Below, one piece after another: positions 1 through 7,073 of a stretch of DNA of 51,326 nucleotides. Every line of letters starts with the position of its first letter. Position 1 is the first letter of the stretch. The position numbers were made by a program, and so were the translations under genes. The notes below the pieces were generated by a model that worked only from the letters and a program-made list of their open reading frames with translations, made no database searches and was not told where the DNA came from. This stretch comes from Nocardioides sp. (GTDB taxonomy: Bacteria > Actinomycetota > Actinomycetes > Propionibacteriales > Nocardioidaceae): the NCBI RefSeq assembly GCF_030150155.1, contig NZ_JASLGR010000041.1, positions 1-51,326 on the forward strand, written 5' to 3'.

Positions 1-31
1 GCGAATTCCAAGAGCTGTGAAGTAGGGACGC

Positions 32-802
32 ATGTCTGGGCACTCCAAGTGGGCAACCACCAAGCACAAGAAGGCCGCGATCGATGCCAAGCGAGGCAAG
101 CTGTTCGCGAAGCTGATCAAGAACATCGAGATCGCGGCCAAGATGGGTGGTCCTGACCCCTCCGGCAACCCGACCCTGTTCGACGCGATCTACAAGGCGA
201 AGAAGCAGTCGGTTCCCAACGACAACATCGAGCGTGCCCGCAAGCGCGGTGGCGGCCTCGACGGCGGCGGCGTCAACTACGACACGATCATGTACGAGGT
301 CTACGGCCCCTCGGGCGTGGCGCTGCTGGTCGAGTGCCTCACCGACAACAAGAACCGGGCCGCCATGGAGGTCCGCACCGCGGTCACCCGCAATGGCGGC
401 ACGATGGCCGACCCGGGCTCGGTGTCGCGGCTGTTCAACCGCAAGGGTGTCGTGCTGCTGAACAAGAGCCAGGACGGCAAGGACGTCGACGAGGACGCCG
501 TGCTCGAGGCGACCCTCGACGCCGGTGCCGAGGAGGTCAACGACCTCGACGAGACCTGGCAGGTCATCTCCGAGCCGACCGACCTGGTCGCGGTGCGCTC
601 CGCGATCCAGGAGGCGGGCCTGGACTACGACTCCGCCGACGCCGAGTTCGTCGCGACGATGGACATCCCGGTCGCCGACGCCGCCACCGCCACCAAGGTG
701 ATGAAGCTGATCGACGCGATCGACGACCTCGACGACGTCCAGAACGTCTTCTCCAACGCTGAGATCTCCGACGAGATCCTCGAGGAGCTCGACGAGGCCT
801 GA
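32..802 (+). CDS. yebC: YebC/PmpR-family transcriptional regulator / translation factor
   Basis: A 256-aa protein opening with MSGHSKWATTKHKKAAIDAKRG, the hallmark N-terminus of the YebC/PmpR (TACO1-like) family, and of normal family length. Family members have three domains and act as DNA-binding regulators or as ribosome-associated factors that ease translation of proline-rich stretches; which applies here cannot be told from sequence. The ATG is preceded by a purine-rich AGTAGGGA at 22-29. It lies directly upstream of ruvC, the usual actinobacterial arrangement, but a strong hairpin and a separate ruvC promoter follow it, so it is probably transcribed independently. Family assignment is sure; molecular role is not. 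Confidence 0.96.
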   Translation: MSGHSKWATTKHKKAAIDAKRGKLFAKLIKNIEIAAKMGGPDPSGNPTLFDAIYKAKKQSVPNDNIERARKRGGGLDGGGVNYDTIMYEVYGPSGVALLVECLTDNKNRAAMEVRTAVTRNGGTMADPGSVSRLFNRKGVVLLNKSQDGKDVDEDAVLEATLDAGAEEVNDLDETWQVISEPTDLVAVRSAIQEAGLDYDSADAEFVATMDIPVADAATATKVMKLIDAIDDLDDVQNVFSNAEISDEILEELDEA

Positions 803-819
803 GCCCCGTGCGTGTCGTG

Positions 820-843
820 CCCGGGTCCGTCTCCGGACCCGGG
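820..843 (+). terminator. GC-rich hairpin after yebC
   Basis: A perfect 10-bp stem, CCCGGGTCCG (820-829) with CGGACCCGGG (834-843), closes a TCTC loop. There is no U tract, as is common in actinobacterial terminators. It sits 17 nt after the yebC stop and ends at the base before the ruvC -10 box, so it may also shape the upstream part of the ruvC promoter. Confidence 0.7.
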
Positions 844-865
844 TACGCTACGAACATGTGTTCGA
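844..865 (+). promoter_or_regulatory. ruvC promoter -10 with overlapping LexA (SOS) box
   Basis: TACGCT (844-849) is a good -10 hexamer. It is followed at once by ACGAACATGTGTTCGA (850-865), which matches the actinobacterial SOS consensus TCGAAC-N4-GTTCGA at every arm position except the first base. LexA bound here would cover the expected start of transcription near 856, so this is a textbook repressor position for DNA-damage induction of ruvCAB. Confidence 0.9.
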
Positions 866-877
866 TGGCGGTGGCCG

Positions 878-1396
878 ATGCGTGTCCTCGGGGTTGACCC
901 CGGCCTGACCCGCTGCGGCATGGGCATGGTCGAGGGGACCGTGGGCCGACCGCTGCGGATGGTCGACGTCGGCGTCATCCGTACGACGAGCACGCTCGCT
1001 GTCCCGCAGCGGCTGGTCACCATCGAGAAGGGCATCGAGGCCTGGATCGAGGAGCACCGCCCCGACGCGGTCGCGATCGAGCGGGTCTTCGCCCGCTCCG
1101 ACGTCTCCACCATCATGGGGACCGCCCAGGCCAGCGGCATCGCGATGGTCTGCGCCGCCCGCCGGGGGATCCCGGTCGCGCTGCACACCCCGTCGGAGGT
1201 CAAGGCGGCGGTCTCGGGTAACGGCCGGGCCGACAAGGCCCAGGTCGGCGCGATGGTGACCCGCATCCTGCGGCTCGACGCGATGCCCAAGCCGGCCGAC
1301 GCCGCCGACGCGCTCGCGTTGGCCATCACGCACATCTGGCGCGGCGGGGCTCAGGCCCGGATCGACGCCGCCCTGGCTCGAGGAGGAGTCCGTTGA
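878..1396 (+). CDS. ruvC: Crossover junction endodeoxyribonuclease RuvC
   Basis: A 172-aa RNase-H-fold Holliday-junction resolvase that cuts junctions held by RuvAB. The ATG at 878 gives MRVLGVDPGLTRCG, with catalytic Asp7; the VAIERVF acidic motif and the C-terminal PADAADALALA segment supply further metal-binding acidic residues. An in-frame start at 812 would add 22 non-conserved residues and lie upstream of the promoter, so 878 is preferred. The stop overlaps the ruvA start as TTGA, indicating translational coupling within ruvC-ruvA-ruvB. Expression is predicted to be LexA-controlled from the box just upstream. Confidence 0.96.
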   Translation: MRVLGVDPGLTRCGMGMVEGTVGRPLRMVDVGVIRTTSTLAVPQRLVTIEKGIEAWIEEHRPDAVAIERVFARSDVSTIMGTAQASGIAMVCAARRGIPVALHTPSEVKAAVSGNGRADKAQVGAMVTRILRLDAMPKPADAADALALAITHIWRGGAQARIDAALARGGVR

Positions 1397-1983
1397 TCGC
1401 CCATGTTCGTGGCACCGTCACGTCCCTGACCCTGTCCAGCGCCGTCGTGGAGGTCGGGGGAGTCGGCCTGGAGCTGCTGTGCGCACCCGGCACGCTGGCC
1501 GGCCTGCGCACCGGCACCGAGGCGATGCTGCCCACGTCGCTGGTCGTGCGGGAGGACTCGCTGACCCTGTTCGGCTTCGCCGACGACGACGAGAAGTCGA
1601 CCTTCGAGCTCGTCCAGACCGCCTCGGGCGTCGGCCCGAAGCTGGCCCAGGCGATCCTGGCGGTGCTCTCGCCCGACACGCTGCGGATCGCGGTGGCCTC
1701 CGACGACGTCAAGACGCTGACGAAGGTGCCCGGCATCGGGCAGAAGGTCGCCCAGCGGATCATCCTCGAGCTCAAGGACCGGATCGGGGCCCCCCGTGGT
1801 GGGGCCGCTGCTCCGACGCCGGCGCTGGCGCCCTGGCGGACCCAGGTCGCCGAGGCACTCACGGGCCTGGGCTACAACGCCAAGGATGCCGATCGTGCCG
1901 TGGACGGCGTACCGGATCCTGAGGGCACCCCCAATGTCAGCGCGCTGCTCAAGGCAGCGCTCCAGATCCTGAGCAAGGCCTGA
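1393..1983 (+). CDS. ruvA: Holliday junction branch migration protein RuvA
   Basis: A 196-aa RuvA, which binds the four-way junction as a tetramer and loads RuvB. The N-terminal OB-fold begins MIAHVRGTVTSL. Two helix-hairpin-helix segments are visible around VGPKLAQAIL and VPGIGQKVAQRIILEL (about residues 75-125), followed by a Pro/Ala linker and the C-terminal RuvB-contacting domain (EALTGLGYNAKDADRAV). The start is TTG at 1393, overlapping the ruvC stop, with a strong AGGAGGA at 1381-1387. ruvB follows after 4 nt. Confidence 0.96.
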   Translation: MIAHVRGTVTSLTLSSAVVEVGGVGLELLCAPGTLAGLRTGTEAMLPTSLVVREDSLTLFGFADDDEKSTFELVQTASGVGPKLAQAILAVLSPDTLRIAVASDDVKTLTKVPGIGQKVAQRIILELKDRIGAPRGGAAAPTPALAPWRTQVAEALTGLGYNAKDADRAVDGVPDPEGTPNVSALLKAALQILSKA

Positions 1984-1987
1984 CGCC

Positions 1988-3055
1988 GTGCCGTTCCACG
2001 AGGACGAGCTCGACGAGGCCGAGGAGCTCCATCTCCAGCGGCTCGTCGCCGCGGAGGCCGATGGCGACGAGCGCGCGATCGAGGCAGCGCTGCGCCCCCG
2101 CAGCCTGGACGAGGTCGTCGGTCAGGTCCGGGTCCGCGAGCAGCTCGGTCTGGTGCTGGAGGCGGCCCGCCAGCGCGGCAAGACGCCCGACCATGTGCTG
2201 CTGAGTGGTCCGCCGGGGCTGGGCAAGACCACCCTGGCGATGATCATCGCCGCCGAGATGGGCACGCCGCTGCGCCTGACCAGTGGCCCGGCGATCACCC
2301 ACGCCGGCGATCTGGCCTCGATCCTGTCGGGCCTCAACGAGGGCGACGTGCTCTTCGTCGACGAGATCCACCGGATGTCGCGTCCTGCCGAAGAGATGCT
2401 CTACATGGCGATGGAGGACTTCCGCGTCGACGTGATCATCGGCAAGGGGCCTGGGGCGACGTCGATCCCGCTCGACATCCCGCCGTTCACCCTGGTCGGG
2501 GCCACCACCCGCGCCGGGCTGCTGCCGGGGCCGCTGCGCGACCGGTTCGGCTTCACCGGCCACCTCGAGTTCTACGACCCCTCCGAGCTCGACCTGATCG
2601 TCCGGCGCTCGGCCGGACTCCTCGACGTCACCCTGACCGACGAGGGTGCTGCCCAGATCGCGTCCCGCTCCCGGGGCACGCCCCGGATCGCCAACCGGCT
2701 GCTGCGCCGGGTCCGCGACTTCGCCCAGGTCCGCGCCGACGGCGTGGTCTCCCTCGACGTCGCCCACGCAGCGCTGGAGCTCTACGAGGTCGACCCGCTC
2801 GGTCTGGACCGGCTCGACCGTGCCGTCCTGGACGTCCTGTGCCGACGCTTCGGCGGCGGCCCCGTCGGTGTCTCGACCCTCGCCGTCGCGGTGGGGGAGG
2901 AGCGCGAGACGGTCGAGGAGGTCGCCGAGCCGTTCCTGGTGCGCAACGGCTTCCTCGCTCGTACGCCGCGCGGCCGGATCGCCACTCCTGCGGCCTGGCA
3001 CCACCTCGGCCTGCGTGCCCCGGACCTGCTGCAGGACCAACTCTTCGAGGACTAG
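1988..3055 (+). CDS. ruvB: Holliday junction branch migration ATPase RuvB
   Basis: A 355-aa AAA+ motor that drives branch migration with RuvA. Walker A GPPGLGKT is at residues 74-81, Walker B VLFVDEIH at about 121-128, sensor-1 GATTRAG and the arginine-finger region RDRFGF follow, and a winged-helix domain (RRFGGGPVGVSTLA) closes the protein. The start is GTG at 1988. An acidic N-terminal extension of about 35 residues precedes the conserved LRPRSLDEVVGQ, a common actinobacterial variation. It is the last gene of the SOS-regulated operon; a large interrupted inverted repeat follows its stop. Confidence 0.97.
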   Translation: MPFHEDELDEAEELHLQRLVAAEADGDERAIEAALRPRSLDEVVGQVRVREQLGLVLEAARQRGKTPDHVLLSGPPGLGKTTLAMIIAAEMGTPLRLTSGPAITHAGDLASILSGLNEGDVLFVDEIHRMSRPAEEMLYMAMEDFRVDVIIGKGPGATSIPLDIPPFTLVGATTRAGLLPGPLRDRFGFTGHLEFYDPSELDLIVRRSAGLLDVTLTDEGAAQIASRSRGTPRIANRLLRRVRDFAQVRADGVVSLDVAHAALELYEVDPLGLDRLDRAVLDVLCRRFGGGPVGVSTLAVAVGEERETVEEVAEPFLVRNGFLARTPRGRIATPAAWHHLGLRAPDLLQDQLFED

Positions 3056-3132
3056 CGCGCCGGGATCGGGGCGATGAACAGTGCATGACGTTGCTTGCGG
3101 TCTTTGCCAGGTTGCCCCGATCATGGGCGCGC
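3055..3132. repeat. Interrupted inverted repeat between ruvB and yajC
   Basis: GCGCGCC (3055-3061) pairs with GGCGCGC (3126-3132), and inside it GATCGGGGC (3064-3072) pairs with GCCCCGATC (3114-3122), giving 16 bp interrupted by a small internal loop. The 41-nt apical loop (3073-3113) has no obvious gene. It begins on the last base of the ruvB stop codon and ends 6 nt before the yajC -10 box. It may end the ruvB message or act as a binding site; the loop is long for a simple terminator. Confidence 0.55.
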
Positions 3133-3138
3133 CGTGGC

Positions 3139-3144
3139 TAGACT
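3139..3144 (+). promoter_or_regulatory. Probable -10 box for yajC-secD-secF
   Basis: TAGACT matches the TANNNT pattern seen at other starts in this window. Transcription would begin near 3151 and give a leader of about 50 nt before the yajC ATG. No convincing -35 is visible at normal spacing. Confidence 0.55.
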
Positions 3145-3152
3145 GACGCGTC

Positions 3153-3167
3153 GGCCCAGTCTGGGCC
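3153..3167 (+). promoter_or_regulatory. Small hairpin at the 5' end of the yajC leader
   Basis: GGCCCAG and CTGGGCC flank a single T, able to form a 6-bp hairpin with a 3-nt loop within a few bases of the predicted transcript start. GTTTCCTT follows. It could protect the 5' end or act as a leader terminator; nothing else shows which. Confidence 0.4.
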
Positions 3168-3199
3168 GTTTCCTTGATGTCTGTTGCTGAGAGTTCTTC

Positions 3200-3553
3200 A
3201 TGGCCGAGCTGTTGCCCCTGATCGTCGTCCTCCTCGCTTTCTGGCTGTTCTTCCTTCGCCCGCAGCGGCGGCGCCAGATGCAGATGCGGGCCACGATCGA
3301 CGCTGCGACGCCGGGCACTGAGGTCGTGCTGACCTCGGGGATCTTCGGAGTCATCAAGGAGCGCACGGACGACCATGTGCTGGTAGAGATCGCCGATGGC
3401 GTGGCGATCCGGGTCCTTCCTGGAGCGATCGGTCAGACCGTCTTCAAGGAAGACCCGGCCGACGAGGAGTCCGCCACGGCGGACGACAGTGAGGCGACCA
3501 ACGGCACCACCACCCCGGCGATGTTCGACAAGCCGGACTCTGAGGAGAACTGA
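3200..3553 (+). CDS. yajC: Preprotein translocase accessory subunit YajC
   Basis: A 117-aa YajC. One N-terminal membrane helix (LLPLIVVLLAFWLFFL, about residues 4-19) is followed by the conserved basic RPQRRRQMQ stretch and a small cytoplasmic domain (VVLTSGIFGVIKERTDDHVLVEI). The C-terminal 30 residues are acidic and poorly conserved. YajC joins SecD-SecF in the complex that helps SecYEG; the genes lie 6 nt apart here, the usual order. The ATG at 3200 leaves the membrane helix close to the N-terminus, as expected. Confidence 0.94.
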   Translation: MAELLPLIVVLLAFWLFFLRPQRRRQMQMRATIDAATPGTEVVLTSGIFGVIKERTDDHVLVEIADGVAIRVLPGAIGQTVFKEDPADEESATADDSEATNGTTTPAMFDKPDSEEN

Positions 3554-3559
3554 CACACC

Positions 3560-5239
3560 ATGGCACGCAAGACGTCCAAGCCAGGGCGCACCCTCACGGT
3601 GTTCTTCCTGGCCCTCGCGGTCGCCTACGGCCTCGTCGCGATCGGGAACACCTGGAAGCCGGCCCTCGGGCTCGACCTCCAGGGCGGCACCCGGATCACC
3701 CTGGTCGCCAAGGGCAGCCCCAGCGCTGACAACCTGAAGGAGGCGCGCGGCATCATCGACCAGCGCGTCAACGGCTCGGGTGTCTCTGAGGCCGAGGTGA
3801 CCACCCAGGGCAGCAAGTTCATCCAGGTCGAGATCCCCGGCAAGAGCCGGCGCGACCTGGTGGAGACCGTCGAGCGGCAGGCGCAGCTTCGCTTCCGCTT
3901 CGTGGCGTGTGACTCCTCCACGTCCAGCACCTGTGGCACGGCCTCGGCGAGCAGCAGCACGGCGACGCCGGGCATCACCGCCCAGCGCGCGACCCTCGGC
4001 TTCGGCGCGAAGGCCGCTGACGCCTCGGCCACCCCGAGCGCCACGGCCACGCCGTCGGCTGCCGCGACAGCTGTCGCCTCGCCCAGCGGCGCCGCCTCGC
4101 CGTCGGCGTCCTCCACCGCGACGCCGACCAAGGAGTCGTCCGCCTACGACCAGGCGCTCGCCTTCATGAACAGCCCGACGGCGCCGTACACCACCGACTT
4201 CGTGAACTTCACCTGCCCGGACTCGACCGCCGACGTGGTCGACGACCCGAACAAGCCGCTGCTGACCTGCGACCCGGACGGCACCACCAAGTACCTGCTG
4301 TCGCCGGCGATCATCGAGGGCACGGACCTGACCGGCGCCAACTTCGGGATCCCGCAGGGCGACGCGAACTACGCGGTCACCCTCGACTTCAACAAGCACG
4401 GGCGTGGGATCTTCGCCGACGCGACCGGCGCCATCTCGACCACCGGCCAGCGCTTCGCGATCGTCCTCGACGGCCGCGTGCTGTCGGCTCCGACCGCCAG
4501 CAGCCGGATCGCGGGCAGCGCCCAGATCACCGGTGACTTCACCCAGACCGAGGCCAAGAGCCTCGCCACCAGCCTCAAGTACGGCTCCCTGCCGATCGCG
4601 TTCGAGAAGGACGTCTCGGTCGAGGTCGTCGGTCCGACGCTCGCCGGCAACCAGCTCAGCGCCGGTCTGCTCGCCGGTGCGATCGGTCTGGCACTGGTGA
4701 TGATCTACTGCCTGCTCTACTACCGCGGGCTCGGCATCGTGGTGCTCTCCTCGCTCGTCGTAGCAGCCGCCTGGACCTACGCCCTGGTGCTGCTGCTGAG
4801 CAAGACCGCCGGCTTCACCCTGACCCTGCCCGGGATCGCGGGTCTGATCATCGCCGTCGGTATCACCGCCGACTCGTTCATCATCTTCTTCGAGCGCATC
4901 CGCGACGAGATGCGTGACGGCAAGTCGATGCGCGTCGCCGTCGAGTCCGGCTGGGTCCGTGCCCGCCAGACCCGGGTCGCGGCCAACGTGGTGCAACTGC
5001 TCAGCGCCGCGGTGCTCTACATCTTCGCCTCCGGCGTCGTGAAGGGCTTCGGCTTCGCGCTCGGTCTGTCCACCTTGATCGACCTCGCCGTGCTGTTCTG
5101 GTTCACCAAGCCGCTGGTGACGTTCTTCGGTCGGATCAAGTTCTTCAACGGCGGCGGCAAGTGGTCGGGTCTGAGCGTTGACACGCTCGGCGTCGACCCG
5201 CGTGCCGCTCGCCTCGCCAAGGTCGGAGGGAAGGCCTGA
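3560..5239 (+). CDS. secD: Protein translocase subunit SecD
   Basis: A 559-aa SecD, the RND-type partner of SecF that uses the proton gradient to pull secreted proteins outward. It has one N-terminal membrane helix (TVFFLALAVAYGLVAIG), the conserved LGLDLQGGTRITL segment, a large extracytoplasmic domain, and five C-terminal helices including GIAGLIIAVGITADSFIIFFERIRDE. The extracytoplasmic domain holds a low-complexity Ala/Ser/Thr/Pro stretch at about residues 132-192 (nt 3953-4136), a flexible insertion of a type common in actinobacterial SecD. The stop overlaps the secF start as TGATG. Confidence 0.96.
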   Translation: MARKTSKPGRTLTVFFLALAVAYGLVAIGNTWKPALGLDLQGGTRITLVAKGSPSADNLKEARGIIDQRVNGSGVSEAEVTTQGSKFIQVEIPGKSRRDLVETVERQAQLRFRFVACDSSTSSTCGTASASSSTATPGITAQRATLGFGAKAADASATPSATATPSAAATAVASPSGAASPSASSTATPTKESSAYDQALAFMNSPTAPYTTDFVNFTCPDSTADVVDDPNKPLLTCDPDGTTKYLLSPAIIEGTDLTGANFGIPQGDANYAVTLDFNKHGRGIFADATGAISTTGQRFAIVLDGRVLSAPTASSRIAGSAQITGDFTQTEAKSLATSLKYGSLPIAFEKDVSVEVVGPTLAGNQLSAGLLAGAIGLALVMIYCLLYYRGLGIVVLSSLVVAAAWTYALVLLLSKTAGFTLTLPGIAGLIIAVGITADSFIIFFERIRDEMRDGKSMRVAVESGWVRARQTRVAANVVQLLSAAVLYIFASGVVKGFGFALGLSTLIDLAVLFWFTKPLVTFFGRIKFFNGGGKWSGLSVDTLGVDPRAARLAKVGGKA

Positions 5240-6483
5240 TGCGCAAGTACTCACGTCTCGGACACGAGCTCTACACCGGTGAGAAGTCGTTCGACTTCAT
5301 CGGCAAGCGCGGGATCTGGTACGCGATCTCCGGTGGCATCGTGCTCGCCGCCCTGCTGGTGGTGCTGCTGAAGGGACTCGCCTTCGGTGTCGAGTTCACT
5401 GGCGGTGTCCAGTTCCAGCTCTCCAACCTGACCTCGTCGCAGGCCACCCAGAAGACGGTGGACGATCTGCGCGAGACGATCGCGAACTCGGGCATCAAGG
5501 GTGCCACCGAGCCGACGGTCGCCACCTCCGGCAAGGACGGCATCTCCGTCGAGGTCGAGGAGCTCACCCAGGCTGACAGCGACAAGCTGCTCCAGGTGAT
5601 CACCAAGGAGGTCGGCATCGACGCCAAGCAGGTCTCGCAGGACGAGATCGGCGCGAGCTGGGGTGCCGAGGTCGCCAAGCGGGCCTTGACCGGTGTCGTG
5701 GTCTTCCTGGTGCTGTCGATGCTCTTCATCGGCATCTACTTCCGAGAATGGAAGATGTCGGCAGCCGCCTTCATCGCGCTCTTCCACGACGTCGTGATCA
5801 CGATGGGCATCTACTCGCTCTCGGGGTTCAAGGTAACACCGGCGGCGGTGACCGGTGTGCTCGCCATCCTCGGCTTCTCGCTCTACGACACGGTCGTGGT
5901 CTTCGACAAGATCCGTGAGAACACCCACCAGATGAAGGCGAAGAAGACGACGTACGCGCGTGCCGCGAACCTCGCCGTCAACCAGACCCTGGTCCGGTCG
6001 ATCAACACCTCGGTCGTCGCCCTCATCCCGATCGGCGCGATCCTGTACGTCAGTGCCGTGCAGCTCGGGGCCAGCTCGCTCAAGGACCTCGCGCTTGCGC
6101 AGTTCGTCGGCATGGCCGCCGGTGTGTTCTCCTCGGTCTGGGTCGCCCCGCGCATCCTGGTCCACCTCAAGTCGGGGGAGAACGAGGTCAAGCTCGCCGA
6201 GAAGCGTGCCCGTGCCCGGGAGCGCTCCGACAAGTACGCCAACGTTCCGTCGTTCACCGAGAACATGGCGGTGGCCGAGGAGCCGGACGAGCTCGAGGAG
6301 TACGGCGACGACGACGGTGACACCGGTGCGCAGGTCGGCGCCGGTCCCCGTCAGGCCAGCAACACCTCGGCCTACGGCAAGGGCCGGATCGCTCCGGCAC
6401 CGAACGGCCCGGTCGAGGACTCCGGAGCCGCAGGTCGGCCCCAGCCCTCGCGCAAGCCGCGTTCGCAGCGCGGCAAGAAGTAG
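5239..6483 (+). CDS. secF: Protein translocase subunit SecF
   Basis: A 414-aa SecF. One membrane helix near residues 27-50 is followed by the SecF signature GVEFTGGVQFQL, an extracytoplasmic domain, and a helix bundle containing FHDVVITMGIYSL and LGFSLYDTVVVFDKIREN. The last 100 residues are a charged, disordered cytoplasmic tail ending in Arg/Lys-rich RKPRSQRGKK, longer than in proteobacterial SecF but usual for actinobacteria. Its ATG overlaps the secD stop, so the two subunits are translationally coupled. Confidence 0.96.
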   Translation: MRKYSRLGHELYTGEKSFDFIGKRGIWYAISGGIVLAALLVVLLKGLAFGVEFTGGVQFQLSNLTSSQATQKTVDDLRETIANSGIKGATEPTVATSGKDGISVEVEELTQADSDKLLQVITKEVGIDAKQVSQDEIGASWGAEVAKRALTGVVVFLVLSMLFIGIYFREWKMSAAAFIALFHDVVITMGIYSLSGFKVTPAAVTGVLAILGFSLYDTVVVFDKIRENTHQMKAKKTTYARAANLAVNQTLVRSINTSVVALIPIGAILYVSAVQLGASSLKDLALAQFVGMAAGVFSSVWVAPRILVHLKSGENEVKLAEKRARARERSDKYANVPSFTENMAVAEEPDELEEYGDDDGDTGAQVGAGPRQASNTSAYGKGRIAPAPNGPVEDSGAAGRPQPSRKPRSQRGKK

Positions 6484-6514
6484 CACCCGCACCACTCGCT
6501 AGGAAGCACCTCCG

Positions 6515-7051
6515 ATGGCCAGCAGCGTCGATCTGACGACGTACATCCATGACGTCCCCGACTACCCCCAGCCGGGGGTGGTGTTCAAGGACATCTCGCC
6601 GCTGCTGGCCTCGCCGGAGGCCTTCGCTGCCACGGTCGAGGCGCTGGCCGCGGCAGGGCGCGACGAGACCGGTCAGGTCGTCGTCGACAAGGTGCTCGGG
6701 ATGGAGGCGCGTGGCTTCATCCTGGCCGCGCCGGTCGCCCTCGCTCTGGGGGTCGGCTTCGTCCCGGTGCGCAAGTCCGGGAAGCTCCCGCGCGCGGTCC
6801 ACGCCGAGTCCTACGCCCTGGAGTACGGCGAGGCGACGCTGGAGATCCACACCGACGCCGTCGCCCCCGGTGAGCGCGTGCTGCTCGTCGACGACGTGCT
6901 CGCCACCGGTGGCACCCTGGCCGCCTCGGTCCGGCTGGTCGCCTCGGCCGGTGGCGTCGTCACCGCAGCGGCGGTGCTGATGGAGCTCGGCTTCCTCGAC
7001 GGTCGGGCAGCGCTGCCCGACGTACCGCTCACGTCGCTGCTCCTGGTCTGA
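6515..7051 (+). CDS. apt: Adenine phosphoribosyltransferase
   Basis: A 178-aa type I PRTase that salvages adenine plus PRPP to AMP. It shows PGVVFKDISPLL near the N-terminus, EARGFILAAPVA, and the PRPP-binding loop VLLVDDVLATGGTLAA at about residues 124-139. The ATG at 6515 has an AGGAAG about 8 nt upstream. It lies between secF and rel, the standard actinobacterial order, and the rel promoter overlaps its 3' flank. Confidence 0.95.
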   Translation: MASSVDLTTYIHDVPDYPQPGVVFKDISPLLASPEAFAATVEALAAAGRDETGQVVVDKVLGMEARGFILAAPVALALGVGFVPVRKSGKLPRAVHAESYALEYGEATLEIHTDAVAPGERVLLVDDVLATGGTLAASVRLVASAGGVVTAAAVLMELGFLDGRAALPDVPLTSLLLV

Positions 7052-7061
7052 ACCCGGGCAC

Positions 7062-7067
7062 TAGACT
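7062..7067 (+). promoter_or_regulatory. -10 box giving a leaderless rel transcript
   Basis: TAGACT ends 6 nt before the rel ATG at 7074, so transcription should begin at or next to the start codon. There is no Shine-Dalgarno sequence between them, which fits a leaderless message. Confidence 0.65.
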
Positions 7068-7073
7068 GGGCCA

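Noticed and set aside
1..31. End of an upstream gene before yebC
   Set aside because: Stops occur in two frames (18-20 and 23-25) but too few codons remain to assign any gene.
1949..5254. A 1101-codon open frame on the minus strand
   Set aside because: It runs opposite ruvB, yajC and secD, has no recognisable domain, and its Gly/Arg/Asp-rich content is what high-GC codon bias produces on the complementary strand.
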